64,000 nucleotides of DNA. It comes from Paraescarpia echinospica. Lineage: Eukaryota; Annelida; Polychaeta; Sabellida; Siboglinidae. The DNA lies in the NCBI GenBank assembly GCA_020002185.1, contig CM034531.1, positions 48,556,715 through 48,620,714 of the forward strand, read 5' to 3'. The position numbers and the translations under genes were made by a program. Under the pieces are notes generated by a model. The model saw only the letters and a list, made by a program, of their open reading frames with translations, did no database searches and was not told where the DNA came from. Of the stretch, positions 55,901-64,000 are shown in pieces; the first letter of the stretch is position 1; each line of letters starts with the position of its first letter.

Positions 55901-57010
55901 ACAGTATAACGAAAGTACGAACTAGCTAAATTCGTGTGATCACGATTATAACAGTATAACGAAAGTACGAACTAGCTAAATTCGTGTGATCACGATTATA
56001 ACAGTATAACGAAAGTACGAACTAGCTAAATTCGTGTGATCACGATTATAACAGTATAACGAAAGTACGAACTAGCTAAATTCGCCCATGACGCAAAAAA
56101 TATGGGGCAACAATTATCATGATTACCGTATGTTTTAATCTTAAGCCAGTTCCAGCTAACATGTAGTTCCTGCTGCCATCAGTTAGAACATTGCATGCAG
56201 CTGATAAGAATCCCGTTGAACGTAACGCAGTATCGTCTCTGGTGAATGGCTCATTACTCAATTTGTCCAATGAAAAAGGAACTGAATCTAAGTAACTATC
56301 TTGGTGTTTTAATACATCGCCAATTGGTCAATCAGACGCCAATACTCAAAGGACGTGAACGAAAACAGACGGAGGCGATGTACTGTTGACATAAAATACT
56401 AAACACAGTTCATATCCTACAATTCTGGATGAAAATATTAATGTAAGGTGATTATTTCAATCATACATGTTTTGTGTTTATCCATTCGAACTGTTCTCAA
56501 TAATAATATTGCTATTGGGATTGTTTTGTCTAAACACTAATGCCCGACCTGATATCCGACATAAATGCAGTATGTCAACCGATACTAATAGTCGTAATTG
56601 TAATTAACAGTGATTGACAGCCATTTATTATACTTACGTTCGCATTGTGTTTCAGACTGTCACAGCGACCTGGATATAGTTTTTGTTATTGACGTATCGG
56701 GCAGCGTGGAGGAGCCCAACTTTCGCAAGATTATTCAGTTCATAATAAATATAATTTCTGGAATGAACATTGAAAACGGAAACGTTCGAGTTGGAGCGCT
56801 GACTTTCAGCAGTGCTAGTATGCCGCAGGTATGTCTCTGTGCGTTACATCTGTTTACACACGCACAACACGCACAACACGCACAACACGCACAACACGCA
56901 CAACACGCACAACACGCACAACACGCACAACACGCGCACACACACACGCGCACACACACACGCGCACACACACACGCGCGCTCACACGCACACACGCACG
57001 CACACACACT

Positions 57011-57095
<85 letters not shown>

Positions 57096-60000
57096 ACACA
57101 CACACACACACACACGCACGCACGCACGCACGCTACGCATTGTTTAACATATTTACGTAGTGTTTATGATTTAGTGTTGTCCACGTGCTTGTTTTCTATT
57201 TTAGTTATTATTTAGTGCGTGCGTGTGTGCGTGCGTGTGTGTCTACGAGCGTGCGTGCATGCGTGCGAGTGTGTGACAAATTTAGTTAGTAAATTCCCTC
57301 AGCTCCAAACACACACTCGACGTTTCTATGGAACATAACACTGTACTACCTGATAACTAAAATAGCGCACACTCAACATCGCAACGTATTAATTAATTAA
57401 CTAAACATAAGTAGGCATACAAGTAATTAATTTGGTCGCTATTCAAATAGTGAACAGTTAAAATTGGTTTTGTTTACCGTTTTATGGGTCATACCTCATA
57501 TATTGCACTCAACAATTGTATTCAACAGAACATTGTGTTGGCCCCTGCAGAATACTGCGCATTCAATATATCAACGTGACGTAGCACAGGTATTAGAAAA
57601 TGTCAGCTGTAAGTTCCAAGCTCCGAACATATCGCAATATTTAAAGTACATTCTACAAATTTAACTTAGCTCATACGTGGTCGTAATACAGTTTCAGCGT
57701 TATGTTTGAAGCGGTGCGAAAGTGTCCATTGAGAACAGTGTCTTTCTGAACCTTCGCCCATGTCACGCCGGAGTGAACTTGTCACGCCTAAATGACTTTC
57801 CAACAACGGGGTTGCTGAATCGTTCCTAAATGTCAATTATTGTAAACTTACCTGTGTATCCTTTTGTGTATTGATAGATTGTATTCTGTACCCTGCTAAG
57901 TCATAGCTCTTCTTAGTTATCTAGACTAACAAAAATGTCCTTTATCTGACGGGATGCCTTGGAACACAGTCGTGAAAGTAATATTTACAAAATTTTCTAA
58001 AATCTAGAATATCGTTATATAAATAACATAACGCGTTCTCAAATACTCGTTGTTTGTTCAATATGACGAAGGTCGGAGAGAATGTGAAGTTCACGTCAAT
58101 CGGTAGACCATAGCGTGATAGTGTAGAATTGTCAAATAATATTGACATGAGGGTAGATATAAGCATCATTGTGTCTGCGTCTACTCCATGATGTCAAGTC
58201 TTTGACGCAGGACCGTTTTCCCAAAGTATTTGCTGTGCGCACGTGGTTCCTGCAATTGTTAGGTTACGTTTTGCGTATTACGCGCACAGTACGTTTTACG
58301 TATTGCACACACATCACGTTTTAAGTCAGAACCGTTGAGGAACGAAATTATTAACCCCATAAAGGTGTCTTGACATATATATGGGGTATTTTGAAAATAT
58401 ATAGAGCGCACGTACTATTCTATGGGTCGTAGATAATCCCTGAAAGTTTGGCGCTCGAGGTTCAAGCCGTCTAAGAGGGAAACCTTAACCTACACACGCA
58501 AGCTCGATTATAACAAGATTACGTAGTCTGTAAAACGTGTCCACGTCTTTTGTGAAATGACGTTTGAAAGCTATAATGATTATGTATAAGTAGCGTATTC
58601 ACAAATTAATGCCGTTCTATCAGTATTTACGTACACGTATCTCGGCGCCACTTGTGGAGAATACGTGGCTAACCTACAGGTTACGGAACTAACGAGTAGA
58701 GCGAACGACCAATATATGAAAGTGTCTATAACGTAACGACTTATCAACTTCGCGCACTTGTAACTTCGCGCCATGTTGTTTCCCGGTGTTGCGCGATTCG
58801 ATGGTATTGCGGCCTAAAAGTAATGGACTATGTCTTCTAGTTCCACCTGAATCAGTACCACACACGGCAAGACGTCGTGGCTGCCTTTCTGAGGATCCCG
58901 TACTCACGTGGGAGCACGAATACGGCGGCTGCCCTCAACACGCTGCGAGACTTCATGTTCAGTGCGACGAACGGCGACCGACCTGACGTGCCGAACATCG
59001 CCATCGTCATCACGGACGGGGCCTCCAACAACCCGACGATGACGGTGCAGGCTGCGATAAGGGCGAAGCAGGCGGACATCGACATGACGTCGATCGGCAT
59101 CGGACCCTGGGTAGAGGCCTACGAGCTGGACGCCATCGCCGGCTTCCCGGAGTCCACGCACAAGATTCTCGTTGACCACTTTGATAACCTGCCCGCGTGG
59201 GTGACGTCGTTGAAACAGAATTTGTGCGGAAGTAAGTCAGCTTTGATGTCTTTAACTAGCTCATTACGTTGCGCTGTTGCTCTCCGCCTTGTTCCCTGCT
59301 GCACAGGGGTGAGAGTCAGTTACAATATTGGAGAACCACACGCTGTGTTTTCCTTTCCACACTTTTCTATCCATATCTCCCTCTCTCCATCTTTCATCCT
59401 CCCCTGATCTTCCCATGTCCCCCCTCACGCAGTCCTCCCTTCTCATTTGTGGCCGTCCCCTTTCCCTGCACCAGTTAATACCACTGCAGTATTTTGATCG
59501 TTTAGAACTTATACCCACTGTGGCGTCCTCTGGGGAGAGTGGTCACTACTCAATACTTCCATGTAGGAGAAAGACCCTCTAGGCAAACATAGCGTATGGA
59601 AAATACATAAATAAATAACTAACTATCGTTATAGTTTATGAAATACGTCACCAACTGCGATATCGCAAGTGAATCTTCCAAAGAAGAGAACGAACCTAGA
59701 GGGGAGTATAAATTGGCGCCTCGGAGGAGATGCTTTTACAGTGATCCTAAGTTAGCGTAATAGAGGTGGATGCGGTGGTACATTGATAAGAAGGAAGAGG
59801 TAGAGTGACCAAGTTAGACAGGGCACTGGACTCCCGCTTTTAGCAGTAGAGCGGTTTGCTCTAGACTGGACGAAATGGAGGGGTGTGACATCCAGCGAGG
59901 GGTCAAATCGGCCTAGGCATTTAAGTCAAAACAAGACGAATGGTGTTATTGGGTGTTATCTAATTTACACTCCCGACCGACCGACCGACCGACCGACCGA

Positions 60001-63000
60001 CCGACCGAACGCAAACAAACACAATAAAACTTGACAATACTTCGTTTTAGGTGGGCGATACTGCGATAGCAACCCATGCGCTAACGGCGGAACTTGCGTC
60101 ACGAAGGTACAATATTATTACTGCAGATGTCTACCTGGGTACGCCGGTTACAACTGTAATGATCGTAAGTACAGACGAACTAGTCAGAACCAGCGTGTGT
60201 TTTCAGATAACTACTGTTTTCCCATAACGTCTTTCAATGTCTTCAATCTGTAAATGGTAAGTCCACGTCAAGGCCATTTAGTGGCGCCATCTGTCATTTC
60301 TTAAAGAACTAGACGACGCATGCTACATACAACAGAACACTGTAAATGAAGGAAATGACCTTGTGTTTTAAAGTAAAACACGTAAGACGGTATTTGATGG
60401 GGATGCATAACTGCGAAGCAATTTATTTAACGGAAAGTACACCAAATAGTAGGCCTATTGTCTTACGAACAGTAATGTCTACTTGGTAACACAACATGAG
60501 ATATGTCATGCGTGAATATAATAATGTTAGAATGTTGTGCGTGGGAGACGTTATAGTGAACTGATCAAGTAACACAAAATCACGTATTAATTACTCACAC
60601 AGCGGACACATCTGTCATAAACAATGTAACCACTCACCGCATCCTTGACTTGCTTAGTACGTAGGTCTAATAGTACATGGTTTATATAAATAGTTTGCGC
60701 GATCATGAACCGACGTTTACTCGTATAGCCTACTCAAGCCTAGTGTCATCTTATATACAAGAAACAACGCAATGGACGTGATCTACCTATAGATACAGCC
60801 GTTCAATCTTGTAGAGCGCCGTGGCTCAGTGGTTAGACCATCGACCTCTCCATCGAGATAAACCGGATTCGAATTCTGTGCTGCCACATCGAACCTGGGG
60901 CAAATTCGTTCACTCAACGTTGCACCGGTTCACTCGGCTATATGAATGAGTACCTTGTGATAGACAGTGGTGGATATTTGTGTACGAGTGGTCTTTGCGC
61001 ATTTATTGCAGCGTGGATGAATGCTTCCCAGAGAACTCGAAATGATGTTCGATTGAGCAGGTCTGTCAGGGAGTAAAGTGTAAAGCGCGTTGAGCAGTCT
61101 TAATGAACGGGTACTGCGCTGTGTAAGCACTCACCTTTACCTTTACGTCCGGCGTCTACATTTGGCTGCGTTGTACCTCTTTTCTGATGATTCCTACATC
61201 TGTGTCTATGACTGCAGCCTGCATCAACGCCGGTGATGTCGTTTTCGCCGTCGACGAATCGGGAAGTATCGGCAAGGCAAACTTCAAAAAAGTGCTGAAT
61301 TTCGTGAGTGGCGTCATAGATCAGTTCGACGTCGACACGGGTCGCCTTGGCAACGGCGGGATGCGCGTGGGTCTCGTGACGTTCGGCAATGACGTGAAGC
61401 GTCAGTTCGACCTGAACGAGTACCTCGGCAAGGTGGCGCTGCTGAATGCGCTCAAGGTGACGTACTCCTCCGGGACGACCAACACGTCGGCAGCCCTCGA
61501 GTAAGTTCATGTGTAGGGCCTGTTAGCTACTCATTTCGACGGCGTGTCTCATATCTAGTAGGACAAATCATAGCTGACAATACAACCGACCAACGTCAGA
61601 AATAGGCCATCCAAACAACAGTAAAACTGTGCGCTGTAGATAAAGAGTATTCTGAGTTTAAAGCAACATTCAGACGAATGCAATTAGTCAATGATTTTAC
61701 TTACGATATCATTCTAGTAACAATTACTACATAGCAAATTACAAACACTTTTTAAATTGTAGCATTTATAAGTTGTTGGATATGACCAGCACGTCTCATC
61801 GTAAGTGCAAATTACGAGAAACAAATACATTTCAGTATCTTAGTATGCAGTATACTTTGACATTACTATATTTTGAATTAACAGTTCCAACATTTCTCAT
61901 TTCTGTATACACAGAAGTGCTTGTGTCGCTTATGTCGTACAACATAAAGACTAAACAATACTTGATGCGGGTATTTACATGAGCGATGTGTCTAGACACT
62001 GATGGTGTGAAATATTGACTGGCGCCAATCCGAACTTCAGCATTGATGAAAGATCACGACGAGCCCTTGCACTTGATGCCAGTCGTTGCTGATTAGCTGC
62101 TTCAAAAACCGCATCCGACTGTCGTAAAAGTAGTCTCAACTCTGTGATAATATATAGATAAACATAGTCTCAACTCTGTGGTAATATATAGATAAAAGTA
62201 GTATCAACTGTGTTATATATAGAAAAAAGTAGTCTCAACCCTGTGATAATATATAGATAAAAGTAGTCTCAACTCTGTGATAATATATATATATATATAA
62301 AAGTAGTATCAACTCTGTGATAATATATACATAAAAATAGTCTCAACTCTGTGATAACATATAGATAAAAGTAGTCTTAACTCTGTGATAAAATATAGAT
62401 AAAAGTAGTCTCAACCCTGTGATAATATATAGATAAAAAAAGTCTAAACTCTGTGATAGTATATAGATAAAAGTAGTATCAACTTTGTGATAATATATCG
62501 ATAAAAATAGTATCAACCCTGTGATAATATATTGAAAAAAGTAGTCTCAACTCTGTGATAATATATAGATAAAAGTAGTATCAACTCTGTGATAATATAT
62601 AGATAAAAAATAGTCTCAACCCTGTGATAATATATAGCTAAAATAGTCTCAACTCTGTGATAATATATATATATATATATAAGTAGTATCAACTCTGTGA
62701 TAATATATAGATACAAACACGCTGACTCTGTCGTATTGTGCGTGCATCTCCTCCGAGGTGTTGTGATGCATTAACATCTCTTTCTATGTTGATTCGCTTC
62801 CTGAGACCATTGGCTCTTTGATGTTTGACGTTTCTCCTACCTGATAGAATTGAGCAATAATCTCAAGATGGCGCCACCGTACTGTTGATAATTGATGCCC
62901 TTAGTTTGTGTCCCAGGGTGTAAGCTAGGAATAAACACATGTTTGTATTTTACCCATGACAAAATCACAACTAAAGACATTATTTCGAAGTTGAGCGTCA

Positions 63001-63119
63001 TCTTATTGTCGCATTGCAGGTACATCCGGAAGGTGATGTTCAAAAGTGTGAAAGGTGACCGTAACGGTGTGCAGAACTACATCATCATCATCACAGATGG
63101 CAGGTCTAACGAACCACAG
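49892..63119 (+). CDS. Gene 2: secreted VWA/EGF repeat protein, 5' part
   Basis: Proposed join: 49892-49964, 51072-51345, 52776-53080, 53354-53577, 54435-54518, 55095-55635, 56656-56828, 58841-59231, 60051-60164, 61218-61500, 63020-63119. The 2562 bases read in one frame (854 codons) and continue past the window. Order: signal peptide, VWA, VWA, Pro/Thr linker, VWA, EGF, VWA (partial). All introns are GT-AG; module boundaries are phase 1. MIDAS motifs are DASGS, DASSS, DVSGS and DESGS, each followed by a TN motif and TDG. It lies downstream of gene 1 on the same strand with the same module types and is probably a tandem paralogue. A secreted matrix or adhesion role is inferred. Confidence 0.85.
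51072..51345 (+). CDS. Gene 2 exon: VWA 1, N-terminal half
   Basis: Acceptor CGACACAG ends at 51071; donor GTAGGA starts at 51346; phase 1 to 2. It encodes CTRLDVGLVID, MIDAS DASGS, SVEFRLDQY and GRKTNTADAL. It continues in the exon at 52776. Confidence 0.9.
51853..52175 (+). mobile_element. tRNA-derived SINE, most complete copy
   Basis: Head GTGGAGCGCAGTGGCGCAGT and CCGGGTTCGAATCC (box B), body CTGTATGAATGAGTGCC and GGTGGATAT, and tail GTAAAGTGCTTTGAGCAG, GCACTATATAAGAAC, CCTTTACTTTT. The AAGYGCTTTGAG...GCRCTATATAA tail resembles that of L2/CR1-type LINEs, so mobilisation by such a LINE is possible. It is intronic between the two VWA 1 exons. Confidence 0.92.
52776..53080 (+). CDS. Gene 2 exon: VWA 1, C-terminal half
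   Basis: Acceptor CGCTGCAG ends at 52775; donor GTAGGT starts at 53081; phase 2 to 1. It reads LLRESVFVAANGDRHG, VITDGQSN, VAVGITDEV and closes at SLACVTPPPSG. It joins 51345 in frame to finish the domain. Confidence 0.9.
53354..53577 (+). CDS. Gene 2 exon: VWA 2, N-terminal part
   Basis: Acceptor GGTTGTAG ends at 53353; donor GTATGA starts at 53578; phase 1 to 0. It reads CQLRADMVFVLD, MIDAS DASSS, then RVGVVRFSDSASVQIYL. The domain is spread over three exons. Confidence 0.88.
53650..53960 (-). mobile_element. Antisense LINE 3' fragment, copy 1
   Basis: The minus strand reads RWAGHLARVDANKLAKRI, GRGRRGGPQLLCEDCVRRDM, then ERWGEEAAERKLW, typical of the end of RTE-group LINE proteins. Related sequence lies at 59280-59490. 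It starts about 75 bp after the VWA 2 donor. Confidence 0.75.
54195..54418 (+). mobile_element. SINE copy directly upstream of an 84-bp exon
   Basis: GAGGTGGCGCAGTGAATAG (head), GCTGTATGAATGAGTACC and GGTGGATATTTG (body), GCGCTATATAAGAACTGAC (tail). It is internally deleted like the 6377 copy. The tail ends about 16 nt before the exon, so SINE sequence supplies most of the pyrimidine tract. Confidence 0.85.
54435..54518 (+). CDS. Gene 2 exon: VWA 2, 84-bp middle exon with MIDAS Thr
   Basis: Acceptor ATCTTCAG ends at 54434; donor GTAGTG starts at 54519; phase 0 to 0. It encodes 28 residues including HTGGETNIAEGLRVM, where the Thr is the second MIDAS motif. Being 84 bp and symmetric, it could be skipped without a frameshift, which would remove part of the metal site. 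Confidence 0.88.
54735..55045 (+). mobile_element. SINE copy between VWA 2 exons
   Basis: GAAGCGCCGGACTCTCAATC and GGGTTCGAATTCC (head), GCTGTATGAACGAGC (body), GTAAAGCGCTTTGAACAG and GCGCTATATGGGAAC (tail). It ends about 45-50 nt before the exon at 55095, in sense orientation. Confidence 0.85.
55095..55635 (+). CDS. Gene 2 exon: VWA 2 C-terminal part and Pro/Thr linker
   Basis: Acceptor GTCCGATAG ends at 55094; donor GTACGC starts at 55636; phase 0 to 1. It reads GSRGDRSNVANIALIITDG (an RGD in the loop before the strand), YAIGVTSAVD and SRAC, then a linker of TTPKP pentapeptide repeats (55455-55560) typical of O-glycosylated mucin-like spacers. If the donor is not used, the frame ends at TAG 55656-55658, giving a possible shorter secreted form. 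Confidence 0.88.
55734..56083. repeat. 50-bp tandem repeat, 7 units
   Basis: Seven near-identical 50-bp units with core GTGTGATCACGATTATAACA. GTGATCAC inside each unit is palindromic. The array is intronic, 100 bp after the linker exon. Confidence 0.96.
56656..56828 (+). CDS. Gene 2 exon: VWA 3, N-terminal part
   Basis: Acceptor TGTTTCAG ends at 56655; donor GTATGT starts at 56829; phase 1 to 0. It reads CHSDLDIVFVID, MIDAS DVSGS and RVGALTFSSASMPQ. It continues in the exon at 58841. Confidence 0.88.
56859..57133. repeat. 9-bp CACAACACG array followed by (CA)n
   Basis: About eight copies of a 9-bp unit, then CACACGCG and a long CA run, starting about 30 nt after the VWA 3 donor. His/Thr open frames are artefacts. 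Confidence 0.95.
57134..58840. other. Gene 2 intron inside VWA 3, no feature seen
   Basis: AT-rich, with a CGTG/TGCG-rich stretch near 57215-57280. No recognised exon or mobile element. Confidence 0.5.
58841..59231 (+). CDS. Gene 2 exon: VWA 3, C-terminal part
   Basis: Acceptor TGTCTTCTAG ends at 58840; donor GTAAGT starts at 59232; phase 0 to 1. It reads FHLNQYHTRQDVV, SRGSTNTAAAL (MIDAS Thr), VITDGAS and closes at KQNLCG. Confidence 0.9.
59280..59490 (-). mobile_element. Antisense LINE 3' fragment, copy 2
   Basis: The minus strand reads RGRPQMRREDCVRGDMG and then ERWREGDMDRKVW, matching the fragment at 53650-53960. Plus-strand CCTTGTTCCCTG, CAGGGGTGA and CCATCTTTCATCCTC are shared. It starts about 50 bp after the VWA 3 donor. 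Confidence 0.75.
59491..60050. other. Intron; unassigned, with (CGAC)n run
   Basis: 59974-60008 is a CGAC tetranucleotide run. The sequence before it may be another short retroposon ending in that tail, but I cannot assign a family. Confidence 0.4.
60051..60164 (+). CDS. Gene 2 exon: EGF module
   Basis: 114 bp, phase 1 to 1, acceptor TCGTTTTAG and donor GTAAGT. It reads YCDSNPCANGGTC, then YYYCRCLPGYAG, then NC. It has six cysteines but no D-x-x-E-C start, so calcium binding is less likely than in the gene 1 EGFs. Confidence 0.92.
60165..60814. other. Gene 2 intron, no feature seen
   Basis: AT-rich intron between the EGF and a SINE. Confidence 0.5.
60815..61145 (+). mobile_element. SINE copy upstream of VWA 4
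   Basis: GAGCGCCGTGGCTCAGTGG and CGGATTCGAATTC (head), CGGCTATATGAATGAGTACC and GGTGGATATTTGTG (body), GTAAAGCGCGTTGAGCAG and GCGCTGTGTAAGCAC (tail), ending CCTTTACCTTTA. It is full length and sense, about 70 nt before the exon at 61218. Confidence 0.88.
61218..61500 (+). CDS. Gene 2 exon: VWA 4, N-terminal half
   Basis: Acceptor ATGACTGCAG ends at 61217; donor GTAAGT starts at 61501; phase 1 to 2. It reads CINAGDVVFAVD, MIDAS DESGS and SGTTNTSAALE. Confidence 0.9.
61501..62125. other. Gene 2 intron, no feature seen
   Basis: AT-rich intron sequence before the 34-bp array. Confidence 0.5.
62126..62713. repeat. 34-bp AT-rich minisatellite, about 17 units
   Basis: Repeats of TAGTCTCAACTCTGTGATAA followed by TATATAGATAAAAG with variable TA tracts. 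Located in the intron splitting VWA 4. Confidence 0.93.
63020..63119 (+). CDS. Gene 2 exon: VWA 4, middle part
   Basis: Acceptor GCATTGCAG ends at 63019; donor GTGAGA starts at 63120; phase 2 to 0. It reads YIRKVMFKSVKGDRNGVQ, then YIIIITDGRSNEPQ, with the third MIDAS motif. The closing part of the domain must be on an exon right of the window. Confidence 0.88.
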
Positions 63120-63182
63120 GTGAGATCTACGAATCTCTTGGGTAGCTGCCTTGTAGCAATTGTGACAGACGTGTCATTTATT

Positions 63183-63427
63183 TGTGTGTGTGTGTGTGTG
63201 TGTGAGTGTGTGTGCGTGAGTGTGTGTGTGTGAGTGTGTGTGAGTGTGTGTGTGAGTGTGTGTGCGTGTGTGAGTGTGCGTGCGAGTGTGTGTGTGAGTG
63301 TATGTGCGTGTGTGTGCGTGCGTGCGTGCGTGCGTGCGTGTGAGTGAGTGTGTGTGTGTGTGTGAGTGTGTGTGTGTGTGTGTGTGTGCGTGCGTGCGTG
63401 CGTGTGATTGTGTGTGTGTGTGTGTGT
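63183..63427. repeat. (TG)n microsatellite with GAG and CG variants
   Basis: TGTGTGAG and TGCG units for about 245 bases, 64 nt after the last visible donor. Confidence 0.95.
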
Positions 63428-64000
63428 CTACTTCCTTTGAAACATGCCTTTATGCAATATTAATTTAAAAAATGAACCAGTTCAGCTGTGTAGTTGGTTT
63501 GAAACAAAATGATTCAATGGAATATTTAGTACACGTTTGACATTTGCTTTGTAACGTAAATGCAGGCTTATGCAATAAGTACTATGTAGTATATAATATA
63601 GCACAGGGAAGGAAAACAGTAAGTAATATAAATGAAATATTAAGAGTAAAACACGCTCACCTACCCGTCTAATCATTATGACGAACGTGGTTTCATTTCG
63701 ATAATCTACTATTGTTATTACCAGGCACGAATGTCTGTCAATAGCATACCTGGGGCGGATCCAGAGAGGATTGTCTACGGAAGGCCCAAAACCTTCAATT
63801 GCATCCACCTTGAGATTCGCAAAAAAAAACTACTGGCGGCAGAACCACGTTCATATTGGGTGGGCAGTGAACAGGAGCTTCAGCACGACTCTGCTGTTGC
63901 ACTGTCGGAAGACGGGGGGGCAGTTGGAACATGTTCTTGGCAACGTTCATGATTCCAGACCGTCTATGGGGGGCACGTAACGGGGGCACATTCAAACGTT
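63428..64000. other. Gene 2 intron or flank, no exon recognised
   Basis: CTGGGGCGGATCCAGAG at 63750-63766 resembles a common repeat-element motif. The frame following a CAG at 63724 does not look like the missing VWA C-terminus. Confidence 0.4.

Noticed and set aside
63725..63952. Terminal exon of VWA 4
   Set aside because: The frame after the CAG does not contain the expected closing VWA strands or Cys, and includes a repeat-like GGGGCGGATCC motif.

Overview
The window is from a metazoan nuclear genome, most likely a marine invertebrate. Extracellular VWA/EGF genes are split by GT-AG introns, and the surroundings hold tRNA-derived SINEs, three kinds of LINE, a Ty3-type LTR retrotransposon, a hAT DNA transposon, satellites and long microsatellites. 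I saw no bacterial operon structure and no CRISPR array. The species cannot be named from the sequence alone; a lophotrochozoan-type genome is a guess.

Two tandem plus-strand genes carry the protein-coding content. Gene 1 enters from the left: its first visible exon is at 6591 and its stop is at 13225. Its eight visible exons join without a frame break into 732 codons, reading half a VWA, then cbEGF, VWA, cbEGF, VWA, cbEGF, VWA, stop. Gene 2 starts at 49892 with a signal peptide and runs off the right edge. Eleven exons join in frame into 854 codons, reading signal peptide, VWA, VWA, Pro/Thr linker, VWA, EGF, then most of a VWA. Module boundaries are phase 1, all four EGF exons are exactly 114 bp, and every VWA whose N- and C-terminal halves are visible keeps its MIDAS residues. 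The products are expected to be secreted, matrilin-like adhesive or matrix proteins.

Layout: 1-5448 is a 48-bp minisatellite, probably in a gene 1 intron; 6377-13225 is gene 1; 13226-19254 is microsatellites and purine-rich G arrays; 19255-26520 is a decayed CR1/L2-like LINE (minus) split by a decayed Ty3 element (minus, 19968-24313); 26964-31171 is a complete-ended hAT element with 12-bp TIRs and an 8-bp target duplication; 31700-33608 holds a hairpin, a foldback and an RTE-like LINE fragment; 36351-37540 is a 56-bp satellite with an 8-unit higher-order repeat; 38196-49875 is mostly non-coding with microsatellites and SINE/LINE fragments; 49876-63119 is gene 2.

The most interesting signals are: (i) sense SINE copies ending about 15-75 nt before four VWA-exon 3' splice sites, with antisense LINE tails just after two 5' splice sites; (ii) an 84-bp in-frame VWA exon bracketed by two direct SINE copies; (iii) the invariant 114-bp EGF exon; (iv) satellites whose units stay open in two or three reading frames; (v) the nested LINE/Ty3 and the well-defined hAT insertion. 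I found no convincing undescribed defence-like or enzymatic system.
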